A stretch of DNA of 48,138 bases from Cladosporium sp. IMV 00045 (Eukaryota; Ascomycota; Dothideomycetes; Cladosporiales; Cladosporiaceae): positions 1 to 48,138 of the forward strand of contig MSJI02000902.1 of NCBI GenBank assembly GCA_001931905.2. The letters are read 5' to 3'. The translations under genes and the position numbers were made by a program. Under the pieces are notes generated by a model that saw only the letters and a program-made list of their open reading frames with translations, was not told the DNA's origin and did not search any database. Positions 31,307 through 40,372 of the stretch are shown here, one piece after another (position 1 is the first letter of the stretch; the number at the start of each line of letters is the position of its first letter).

Positions 31307-32127
31307 GTCGTCGGTAGTTGGTGTTGCTACCGTCTGTGAAGTGTTGTCTGTGAAGTGAGGTGAGATCGTCTATACGGCCGGTTGCCGCGGATGGACGCTG
31401 TCATGAAGCGAGGTGTGGCTTGAAGCAACAAACGGGGCGAACCGCTTGCTAGCTGTCGGGATCGACGAGGCTACTCCGCTCGTGCAGGAGCAGGGCCTGT
31501 ATTATGTGTCACTTATGGATTGGCGGAAGGTTATGAAATTCTCCTAAGAAAGCCGTATTGATAAGTCTTATCTCTGTATGACACCTCAAGAACAATGGAC
31601 GATTGTTGTTCACTAAACCTACATGTCAGAGTACTTATAGCCGTTGCCATCCTCGATCGATCTCCAGACCCCGTCCGATTCACATACACACACGCATGCC
31701 CGCATCCGTGCAGTCAGCCAGGCCTTCTAGAGCGAGAGCTTAATGTGCCGCCGCGGTATTGTGACGTCGATCCATGGCCTGGCCCGTCTTCAACATCCAT
31801 TTCGGCGCAACTAACTTCTTTCAACTACTACTGCCGCGCTTAGCACGTACAGTATTCCCTACCTACTCTGCCTGTACTCGCATATTCAACTATTGTTGCC
31901 CAAGAAGTGAACCCTCACTCACCCTTGTCGCGTCCCCACCGTTCGCCTGCTATACACCACTTCCTCGGCTTCCAGTGCCATACGACTTCGGGCACGCCTG
32001 CTAATCAGACCGCTTTTGGTCGCGCGAGCGAGCGAGCGACTACAAGATACGCATGCTGATTGCATTGCCCATCAATAGGCCGCGCTGTGTCGGTCCTAGG
32101 CTAATCCAAGCGAATACACGGTAACAA
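31307..32127. promoter_or_regulatory. Divergent promoter region of PFA4 and the histidine kinase
   Basis: 821 bp lie between the divergent starts. A GCGAGCGAGCGAGCGA run sits near 32023-32038, ~100 bp upstream of the kinase ATG, after a CT-rich stretch near 31840-31990. I see no clear TATA box and no gene. Confidence 0.4.
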
Positions 32128-35100
32128 ATGTCTCCACAGCATGTCTCGTTTGAGACCCAAGCTGCCAGACATGGCTCCGAGGCCACAATCACCGACGACC
32201 GTCGCCCTGCCCCAGAAAACACCGACTATTTCGCCAGCGATGGCAGTGTAGACGAGTCGGCTGATGAAGGCCAACAACGGAGAAGGCGGGCCTCTCTGTC
32301 CATCACAATGCCTCCCTTGCAGTCCCACACAGATCTCGCCTTTACCGCATTACAATACCTGCCGATGCCGGTACTTGTCCTGTCTAGTCAAAAGCACATC
32401 ATGCTTGCCAACGAAGCTATGGGAAGACTTCTCGGCGTCGATCGTGATGTAGACGATTCAGACTCGAATTGCGACCAACCAGGAGATGGCGCACAGGAAA
32501 TTGAGAGCACTACCGACTTGCTATATGGAAAGACGCTAGGAGAACTCGGGATAGATCTGCTCCAAGGAGGGAATGCCGTCTTCGTGCCTTGGGGAGACGT
32601 CCTACAGAATGTGGTCGACGATGCGGCGAAAGCACAGAAAGCATACAGAAGACATTTCGGAGACACAACACCGCAGAAAGACGACACTCCGCCAACTGAG
32701 GCGCGTAAAAGATCGGTCTCGACTACTTCCTCGAAATACAGCCAGCTGGGAATCAACAAGACCGAAGTTCACGATGCTGCTGTTGACATTGTCTTTTCCA
32801 CCATTCGAGATCCTAAGACCGGCCTTCCTCGCCCGCATCCTGGAGGTATTGCCGAGCAACTGACACATGCCAATGAACACATCCAGGCGAAGATGATCAT
32901 CTCTGTTTGGGCTACCGAAGAGGAACATTACTTCACCTTGACGTTCACTGCTGCGGCAGATGTCAGCGTGGCAAGATCGAGCAATTTCTCCGTGAGCGGA
33001 TCTGGCAGCATGCTCGCGAGCTCGTCGGATCTCTCTAAAACTACAAGCCGAGTCGTCCCTCGTGCTACCACACAGTACAACACATCAATCCCGTCTGGCA
33101 TGAGCTCCAATTCTAGTTCTAGTGCCTCGGACATTCTCCGGAAGACACACCGCAGCCGTAGCTCGCCGTCAGGTACGCCCAACGCTCCTTCGCCTATAGA
33201 CTTCCCACCTCGAGGGCCTCCAGAAAAGACAACATCGGCTGCTGCGCCGACCATATTCACCAAGAGTAATCGCCTCAAAGATGCCATCCTCAACAGCATG
33301 CGCTTCCCGGCTTATGCTATGTGGCGAGACCAGAGCTTCGGCGTTCCGAACAAGGCTGCGATACAACTAATTTATCCATATGCGGATGATGTGCTTGATA
33401 CGAACGAGTCGGCGCGTGATTTTCTCTCTCGCTACGTGTTATACGGAGAAGACTTTGGCGAGCCGATTCCATTGGACGACATTCCGATCCTACGCCTGAT
33501 GAGAGAGCAGAAGCGATTCGAAGGCTATAGAGTTGGGATGTACTCAGCCAAAGATGGTTCACGAATGCTGTTCGATGTCACCGGAGAACCGATGCTCGAT
33601 GATAAGGGCGAGTTCCTAGGAGGCCTCGTGGTTTTTAACGACGTCACCGTCCTCCAGAACACCATCAACGAGCAAAAGGAGCGTAATGAGAGGCAGTTCG
33701 AAGATATCACCAACATGATTCCTCAGATGATCTGGCGGACGACTCCCACTGGCGATCATGACTACTACTCACAGCGGTGGTACGACTACACAGGTCTGTC
33801 AGTCGCACAGAGCGAAGGCGAGGGCTGGATGAATGGTTTCCATCCCGATGACCTCGCAGTGGCGGGTCCCAAGTGGGCGCATTGCTTGGCGACCGGAGAT
33901 GAATATCTCACCGAATATCGCGCTCGCAGTGCCGCTGGTGAATGGCGATGGATGCTCGGACGAGCAGTACCCATGCGTGACGAGCAAGGCACGATTCTCA
34001 AATGGTTCGGCACGTGTACGGACATCCACGAGCTTGTGCTCGCTCGAGAAGAAGCCAAGCAGACACGTGCTCAGCTTCAACAGGTCATTGAGCATGCGCG
34101 AATCACGTTATGGGCAGTTGACATGAAACGCGACCTGATCCTTTTCGAAGGCCAGCCTATGTACGAGCGGAGCATTGATCAAATACCGAGAACTAAGGAC
34201 GAGCACCTTGGCATGAATCTATGGGAAATCATGAGGGAGCAGGGACGTGAAAACGAGTTGCAAGATTACAAGCAGCCTCTCGAGGCTATTCTGAGTGGCA
34301 AAACAAAAGACGAGACGATCGAGGTTGAAATCTCATCGTCAGGAAAGTGGTTCAGGACACGCCTGTTCCCCATCCTGCGACAACAGCGCGCTGGTGGAAT
34401 TGAAGGGAAAGAATTCATTGACGGCGTTGTTGGTGTCAGCATGGACATCTCGGGCATCAAACAGGCTGAATCGGCTCTGCAGAAACGCAATCAGGAGAAT
34501 GCCCGCTTAATGGCGCAGAGTGTCGCTGCGAAGGCGGCGAGCAAGATGAAAAGCCAGTTCCTCGCCAACATGAGCCATGAGATTCGCACACCAATCGCCG
34601 GTGTGATCGGCATGTCGGAGCTGCTCTTGGACGATGACATCGGCGCACTGACGACTGACCAACGCGAGTGTGCGGAGAACATCCAGAGGAGCGCAAACGG
34701 TCTTTTGACTGTGATCAACGACATCCTGGATTTCTCAAAAGTGGAAAGCGGACGGCTCGATATTGAAGAGGTGCAATTCGATCTGTCGGTGGTGATCAAG
34801 GATGTCAACAAGATGCTGTCATTCGCCGCTGAGCGCAAGAATCTTAAATACATCGACGACATTCCCGAGATCAAGAACTGGAAAGTCATGGGCGACCCGG
34901 GACGCCTGCGACAGGTCATGACTAACCTCCTCACGAACTCCATCAAGTTCACTTCAGAAGGCTCCGTGACCATGCGGGTGAGGGTGCAAAAAGAGACGTC
35001 CGAGCTGCTTGAAGTCATGTTCACCATCCAGGACACAGGTATTGGCATCGAGGAGGAAGTACGCCGCAAGCTTTTCAAGCCTTTCTCTCAGGCTGACAGC

Positions 35101-36435
35101 TCTACCGCACGACGCTTCGGTGGCACTGGATTAGGACTCACCATCAGCAAGAACTTGGTGGAGCTCATGCACGGCAAGATCTCTCTCGAGTCGGTCTTGG
35201 GTGTCGGAACAAAGGCATCTTTCGTGATTCCTTTCAACAAAGCGCCTTACCAGGGTACTGATTCCCCGCTTGTTGGTTTGGACGCAATCCCGGATCGCTT
35301 GCAATCGGAAATGTCTGTTTCAAGAACGTCGTCTGATAGCGGACCGACGACACCGACAGTCCCTCGAATGCCCTTTCCTACAGGTGATCCGGCTATTGTC
35401 ACTTCACCAGGCGCGACAAATCTGGCCGAGAGCATTGTGTGGAGCTTGAGCGAAGCTGAGAGAAAGCTGATCAATGTGTTGGTCGTCGAAGACAATCCCA
35501 TCAATCAGCAAATCGCCATCAAGACCATCAAAAAGCTCGGTTTCCCTGTCACGGCCGTCTGGAACGGACAGGAAGCACTCGAATACTTGAAGAGCCCATC
35601 GAAAGATCATCCTCCCCCGGATGTCATTCTGATGGACGTCCAGATGCCCATAATGGATGGCTACCGCGCGACTTACAAGATTAGAAACGCGGCCGAATTC
35701 GCCAGTAACCCACGCATTCAAGGGACACCGATCGTCGCCATGACGGCGTCGGCGATCCAAGGCGATCGTGAAAAGTGCCAAATGTCCGGCATGGATGACT
35801 ACCTCGCCAAGCCAGTCAAGAAGCCAAATTTAGAGAGAATGCTCGTCAAGTGGGCCATCGAAGGCAAGAGAAAGCGTCAAGAACTCTTGAAAGAAGGCAT
35901 CAAACCCAGACGACCACCTGTCAACCGCGCACCTTCATCTTTCGAAAGCCGCGTGAGCTCCGTCGAGTCGCCGCATGAGCACTTCACCAACGAACTTGAT
36001 CGGCTTGATTTCAACCAGCGACACGCGCTTGAACGTTCTTCCGAGACGGCCGAAGCGGCTGCGTTGCGCAAACAAGCCGCCGAAGAAAAAGCAATGGCTT
36101 TGCGTGATGAAATGCTCATCCAGTCCGCTTTCGATCCCAAAACCCAGCTCGGCCGGGGAGAAAGCTCATTGCCTGCCGAGTCGCAACAGAGCTCTGACGC
36201 AAGCCACTGGCTGACGACGGAGAATATGGAGAAACAGTACGGCGTCGCGCCTCGATTGGGGAACAAAGACTGGCAGAGGCTTTCGACGGAGGTGGAGAAT
36301 TCTTCCAGTGTCGCAGTGGATGTCAGCGCGTCTGCGCCCACGTCGAACTCGCCGAGTGTCGCTCCGAGTACCATTAGTACCACCACGCGTCCTGTGAGGA
36401 GGAGTCCCCTGGGTCATCGCAAGCTTGATTCTTGA
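32128..36435 (+). CDS. Soluble multi-PAS hybrid histidine kinase
   Basis: An intronless frame encodes 1435 residues with no membrane segment. PAS-like regions lie at about 71-105, 386-515, 530-640 (WYDYTGLS, GTCTDI) and 650-770. The HisKA domain has the phospho-acceptor H817 in NMSHEIRTP. The ATPase domain has N937 (LLTNSIKF), DTGIG (969-973) and GGTGLGL (998-1004). The receiver domain has acidic E1121/D1122, phospho-Asp D1170 in LMDVQMPIMDG and K1228. All His-Asp relay residues are intact, so it should feed a Ypd1-type phosphotransfer protein. The ~190-residue C-terminus is Ser/Glu-rich. Fungal kinases of this layout sense internal cues such as redox or stress; the group and signal are not assignable by eye. 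Confidence 0.92.
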   Translation: MSPQHVSFETQAARHGSEATITDDRRPAPENTDYFASDGSVDESADEGQQRRRRASLSITMPPLQSHTDLAFTALQYLPMPVLVLSSQKHIMLANEAMGRLLGVDRDVDDSDSNCDQPGDGAQEIESTTDLLYGKTLGELGIDLLQGGNAVFVPWGDVLQNVVDDAAKAQKAYRRHFGDTTPQKDDTPPTEARKRSVSTTSSKYSQLGINKTEVHDAAVDIVFSTIRDPKTGLPRPHPGGIAEQLTHANEHIQAKMIISVWATEEEHYFTLTFTAAADVSVARSSNFSVSGSGSMLASSSDLSKTTSRVVPRATTQYNTSIPSGMSSNSSSSASDILRKTHRSRSSPSGTPNAPSPIDFPPRGPPEKTTSAAAPTIFTKSNRLKDAILNSMRFPAYAMWRDQSFGVPNKAAIQLIYPYADDVLDTNESARDFLSRYVLYGEDFGEPIPLDDIPILRLMREQKRFEGYRVGMYSAKDGSRMLFDVTGEPMLDDKGEFLGGLVVFNDVTVLQNTINEQKERNERQFEDITNMIPQMIWRTTPTGDHDYYSQRWYDYTGLSVAQSEGEGWMNGFHPDDLAVAGPKWAHCLATGDEYLTEYRARSAAGEWRWMLGRAVPMRDEQGTILKWFGTCTDIHELVLAREEAKQTRAQLQQVIEHARITLWAVDMKRDLILFEGQPMYERSIDQIPRTKDEHLGMNLWEIMREQGRENELQDYKQPLEAILSGKTKDETIEVEISSSGKWFRTRLFPILRQQRAGGIEGKEFIDGVVGVSMDISGIKQAESALQKRNQENARLMAQSVAAKAASKMKSQFLANMSHEIRTPIAGVIGMSELLLDDDIGALTTDQRECAENIQRSANGLLTVINDILDFSKVESGRLDIEEVQFDLSVVIKDVNKMLSFAAERKNLKYIDDIPEIKNWKVMGDPGRLRQVMTNLLTNSIKFTSEGSVTMRVRVQKETSELLEVMFTIQDTGIGIEEEVRRKLFKPFSQADSSTARRFGGTGLGLTISKNLVELMHGKISLESVLGVGTKASFVIPFNKAPYQGTDSPLVGLDAIPDRLQSEMSVSRTSSDSGPTTPTVPRMPFPTGDPAIVTSPGATNLAESIVWSLSEAERKLINVLVVEDNPINQQIAIKTIKKLGFPVTAVWNGQEALEYLKSPSKDHPPPDVILMDVQMPIMDGYRATYKIRNAAEFASNPRIQGTPIVAMTASAIQGDREKCQMSGMDDYLAKPVKKPNLERMLVKWAIEGKRKRQELLKEGIKPRRPPVNRAPSSFESRVSSVESPHEHFTNELDRLDFNQRHALERSSETAEAAALRKQAAEEKAMALRDEMLIQSAFDPKTQLGRGESSLPAESQQSSDASHWLTTENMEKQYGVAPRLGNKDWQRLSTEVENSSSVAVDVSASAPTSNSPSVAPSTISTTTRPVRRSPLGHRKLDS

Positions 36436-36614
36436 GAGGGCTTGGGATGCGAAGCCAGGGCGGGTTGTCGCGGAATGCCGCGAAGAATTCCCGCTTTGGC
36501 AAGCAAGGAGTGCGACGTCTCGCCCTTTTGTTTCGTGTACATCTAGCACGCGGGCTGTCCAGTTCTCGAGTTACATTGCTGCTGAAACAAAAAAGTCTTC
36601 TCTTTTCTGGCACC

Positions 36615-37991
36615 ATGCATTTGTCAACTGCTGCTGTCCGAAAGTGCCATCCTGCTGTGTATGGCGTGGTGTTCTTCGCTCTGTTGATACCACTGTACCA
36701 TCTCTCATGGCAGTATCACAAAGGCCACCCTTGGCGGCTACCGTCTCGCCGGCCCACGCGACAGCATTCTAAAGACTTCGTCGGTGACTGGCTCAATACT
36801 CACCTCGTCGAGCCTTTCAACCCTTCCGCCGTTCGATCTTACTGCAACGCGACGGACTGGCGGCCTAATCTGGTCTTTCGGTTTGACAGAGCTAATGGTA
36901 CCATTGGAGACGTGCGAGGGAATATCGTCGACTTTCTCTTCTACGCGCTCGAAGCTGGCGCTTCGGTCGTGTTGCCTGAGATTGCCAATGTGGACAAGAC
37001 AGATTCCGGCGGCGCGCTCGATGGCCCCACGCCATTTGATCACTCGTTCGATGAAGAATGGTTCATCAACGTAACGTCACAGGCTTGTCCGCAGATGACC
37101 ATCTACCGCTCTCCAGACATCGAAACCCTCCCCTCAGCGCTACCAGCAAAATACACCCCCAAAAGCCGCCGCATCGACCTCCTCCCCGAAAACTCACCTA
37201 AAGCCTATCGCGACCACCTCCTCTCCTGGCTCCACCAACAACCAACCTACACCCCCGACGAAGTGACAGTGATCACGGTCACCATCCCCAGCACCCTCTG
37301 GGAAATCGACACGCGCTCCCTCCCGCCTCCCTTCCGACGCAATTTCCCCCAATTCGTGCGCACCGCCCCTTCTCTCCGCCACCTCACCGCCCTCGCTCTC
37401 CAAACTCTCAAGGCCAAATTCCCAACCCTCACACTCGACCCCCGCGACCCAATCCCGCACAAAGCTTTCTTCGGCGTCTTCCTCGAAATCTCGCCCGATC
37501 CGCCAAAAGACGGCAAACCGCACGCCGCGAATGCGAATTTCTCACAGCAGACGGACGCTTACATCGCGCATGCGCTTGAGCTTGACATGCCGGTACCGCT
37601 CATCTACGCCTCGTCGAGGAATGCGAGCGATCTCGCCCTTTTTGTTGAGAAAGCGGAGAGGCATAATCCTCCTCTTTCAGTCACCACGCAAAAAGACTTG
37701 ATCCCTTCATTCGCCGCACAGGAGTTTGAAGCGCTGTCATCCGATCAAAAGGTTCTCGTCGACTATGAGATTTTGTCCCGGTGTGGCGTTTTCGCAGGTC
37801 ATGTCAATAGTAGTTTTGTCTGGGACGTGGTGCTGAAGAGAGCGCAGGTGGGGGAGGATCAGGCTAGGGCGGGAGACCCTTGGAGGGTCAGGCATGTGAG
37901 GGGTGGGGCTGTTTGGGGTGATGGCGTTAGTTGGGTGGTGGGGAGGGATGAGTGGAGGGAGGAGAGGGTGGGGAGGGGTGTTTGGCCTTGA
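36615..37991 (+). CDS. Type II membrane protein, possible O-fucosyltransferase-like enzyme
   Basis: The ATG at 36615 (context CACCATGC) gives 458 residues. The same frame is open back to the kinase stop, but upstream codons give a basic, unstructured stretch, so I chose this start. A membrane anchor lies at about residues 14-33 after a basic N-terminus. At least six N-glycosylation sequons (NAT, NGT, NVT, NFS, NAS, NSS) fit a Golgi/ER lumen location. The block DRANGTIGDVRGNIVDFL and EAGASVVLPEIA resembles the GG-x-x-N-x-R start of GDP-fucose O-fucosyltransferase-like folds in fungal proteins, but this is a weak match. It begins only 179 bp after the histidine kinase stop on the same strand. 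Confidence 0.75.
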   Translation: MHLSTAAVRKCHPAVYGVVFFALLIPLYHLSWQYHKGHPWRLPSRRPTRQHSKDFVGDWLNTHLVEPFNPSAVRSYCNATDWRPNLVFRFDRANGTIGDVRGNIVDFLFYALEAGASVVLPEIANVDKTDSGGALDGPTPFDHSFDEEWFINVTSQACPQMTIYRSPDIETLPSALPAKYTPKSRRIDLLPENSPKAYRDHLLSWLHQQPTYTPDEVTVITVTIPSTLWEIDTRSLPPPFRRNFPQFVRTAPSLRHLTALALQTLKAKFPTLTLDPRDPIPHKAFFGVFLEISPDPPKDGKPHAANANFSQQTDAYIAHALELDMPVPLIYASSRNASDLALFVEKAERHNPPLSVTTQKDLIPSFAAQEFEALSSDQKVLVDYEILSRCGVFAGHVNSSFVWDVVLKRAQVGEDQARAGDPWRVRHVRGGAVWGDGVSWVVGRDEWREERVGRGVWP

Positions 37992-38332
37992 ACTCAATTT
38001 TATTGGAGGTGCGGTTGGAGGGTGTTTTGTTATTGAAGATGTGTTTTTTTTCGTGTTGGAGTTGGTGAATGTGGGCATTGCATGTTATGATTGTCATGAT
38101 AGAAATATGAGAATGAGAATAATGTTTACGATGGGAGAATTGCGTGTTTGTGTCGTCAATTGAGATTTCCATAGTCTGTGTTCCACTGCATTCAGCAACT
38201 GCACCATTGCGATTTATCCCGTCTATATTGCAAACCGGAGCCCATGGAAACCCATCAACGAAGTCCACACAATACTCCGCACTCTCCCTCCCTCCCTCCC
38301 AATTCCCACCAGTCATCCAGCCAGGTAATAAC
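37992..38332. other. Convergent 3' region
   Basis: No gene is seen. T-rich sequence follows the membrane-protein stop (38030-38060). The two flanking genes converge here. Confidence 0.5.
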
Positions 38333-39484
38333 TCAAACCTTCACCCCCCTCGCAATCAACTCCCCCACTTTCGGCGGCAACACCAACTGACTCCGATCAT
38401 TCCTCTTATAAAACTCCACCACCAACCCCGCCAGCCGCGCCGGCACATCTTCCTGCACGAAATGCCCCGCCTCCGGAATGACTTCCAGCTGAAACTTCCC
38501 CTGCATCTGCCCGATCATCAACTCCTTGTCGAGTCTGTCCGTGCCAGCAAGCACGAGCAGCTTCGCTCCCCTGCCCGACAGAAACCGCCCGCTCATGCCG
38601 CCGAACCAGGACTCCCACCACGGCGCTGTGGAGCCTAGATCGGTTCGCCATGCGTACCGGCCCAAGGGAGTTCGCGTGAGGAGACTGGGCACGGAGACGT
38701 GTGCGCTCTCTGCGTGGCGTAATGTGCGCGTGCGCACGTGCCAGTCGATCGCAGAAGAGGCGGAGTCGAAGAGCGAAGGCCGCTGGGCGAGGTAGGTTTT
38801 CATGTGCGCGAGGGCTTCAAGCGCGGAGCCTTCGACGACGTCGAGGACGGCGTAGCCGATGAGGGTCGGGGCGAGGAGTTTGCCGTGCGTGGTTGTGAGG
38901 CTGGTCACGATGGCGCCGCCGAGAGAGTGGCCGATCAATACTAAGGGTGGGAGGGTGGGCCAGGAGAAGTGGGTTTGGGTTTCTTGCAGGATGTTGAGAG
39001 CGTCAGAGGTGAGGGTTTCGAGGCTGTAGTCTGGTGGGGCGGGGGAGTTGGTGGAGGAGATGAGGATTGTGCTGCCGTGGCCGCGGGCGGAGAGGGAGAG
39101 GATTCCTGCGCTGGGAAGGTGGGCGCGGATTTCGCGCGCGAACAGGGCGAAGGTCAGCGCTGAGGAGCCCGCGCCGTGGTGGCAGACGAAAAGGGGGTCT
39201 TTGCTTGGGTTGGCTGGGGGTGTGATGTAGGCGTGATAGTGGGCTGTGAGTCCTTCCGGGAGGGGTTTGGTGAAGTGCAGTTCTTGCGAGAAGTAGTTCG
39301 TCCAGTGGTGGGGTCCGGCGGGGGGTTCTTGTTCGTTGGGTCGGATGGTGTCGATGCTGGCTGCGCTGGAGTCGGAGGAGCTCTCGTCGGATTCGGGGTG
39401 TTGTGGTGGTTGTTGTTGTTGTTGTTGTTGCGCGTGTGAAGCTGGTGCTGGCGCGTCGAAGGATGATCTCAGGAGGGAGGACAT
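38333..39484 (-). CDS. ppe1: Protein phosphatase methylesterase 1
   Basis: The frame is open further upstream, but ATG at 39484 (MSSLLRSSF) matches the family start, giving 383 residues. It is an alpha/beta hydrolase with nucleophile S187 in GHSLGG, D215 in LDVVEGSALEAL and H341 in PEAGHFVQED, corresponding to the Ser-Asp-His triad of PPME1. It removes the C-terminal methyl ester from the catalytic subunit of PP2A, controlling holoenzyme assembly. KFQLEVIPEAGHF is nearly diagnostic. A run of seven Gln (19-25) and a Ser-rich linker make up a disordered N-terminus, common in fungal Ppe1. No intron is apparent. Confidence 0.95.
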   Translation of the reverse strand: MSSLLRSSFDAPAPASHAQQQQQQQPPQHPESDESSSDSSAASIDTIRPNEQEPPAGPHHWTNYFSQELHFTKPLPEGLTAHYHAYITPPANPSKDPLFVCHHGAGSSALTFALFAREIRAHLPSAGILSLSARGHGSTILISSTNSPAPPDYSLETLTSDALNILQETQTHFSWPTLPPLVLIGHSLGGAIVTSLTTTHGKLLAPTLIGYAVLDVVEGSALEALAHMKTYLAQRPSLFDSASSAIDWHVRTRTLRHAESAHVSVPSLLTRTPLGRYAWRTDLGSTAPWWESWFGGMSGRFLSGRGAKLLVLAGTDRLDKELMIGQMQGKFQLEVIPEAGHFVQEDVPARLAGLVVEFYKRNDRSQLVLPPKVGELIARGVKV

Positions 39485-40372
39485 TTTGGTTTCCCTAGTT
39501 CTACGAAATATGGTCCGACGTGTGGGACACTTTGTTGAAGTCAATTCTGAGGTGTATATGTTGCAGTTTTTGATGGTGTTGTGAGATGAAGTGGCGAGCG
39601 CCGAAATTCAAGTCCACGAGAATGCAGTGTTGTCGATTATGAAAAAGCTTCGGCGTTTAGATTGTTGAAGCAGCGTATTAATGGAGATGCGTGGTCTCTG
39701 AAGATGAGGCTATGAAACAACGCTTTTTGTGTGCAGATGAAGTGAAGTAGCAGAATGATGCCTGAAGGTAGCAATTGTGACTTGCTTAGGTCCCCGACCC
39801 CGGCTTTGTCGATCAAGATTTGATTGAAGATTAGTTAATTGCCCCATCAAAACGTTGCCTTGAGAAGCTAGCAATTGACCAACAAAAACAACGTCGGTTC
39901 ACTGGGGCCACAGATACGGACAAAATGAGCAGAAAACAAGGATTTACTTTTGCCATACTGATATCCTCCACACACACACCCTTCTTCATTTGATATGCGA
40001 CTAACGTTCACTCATGTTGAGCCATGCCATTCCATTGCAACAGTCAATCGTGTGATGTCTATGCCTCAGGCTCATCAGGGTCTTTCTACACACGTGACAT
40101 GCTGTGAAATGCGGAGAAATAAGCTTTTCGCTAGCAGCGGGAGCAGGCATCGATTGCGCACTTGTTGGAAGCGCTCGTGTGAGCGCCTCCACTTACAGAC
40201 TGAACTTTTCACGCCGCCTTACCATCCATCCAAACAACCCTTCCCCGCCCAAGTGCCAGTCTCGCACGCACGGCCGACATAGTCCTTGATAGTCCTCTGC
40301 CTCGACATCTAATGATATACCAACATCCTTCAGTCCTTCCCGCCGCCCGTGTCGACCACAACATTCACCACC
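39485..40372. promoter_or_regulatory. Divergent promoter region of PPE1 and RRN3
   Basis: 888 bp contain no gene that I can support. A small frame at 39995-40282 (+) lacks motifs and overlaps the RRN3 leader. CACACACACACC lies near 39970-39980. Confidence 0.4.

Noticed and set aside
36432..36614. Upstream extension of the membrane-protein frame to the kinase stop
   Set aside because: It lacks an ATG at its start (TTG), the first ATG at 36447 gives an unlikely basic leader, and ATG 36615 has a good context and precedes the membrane anchor.
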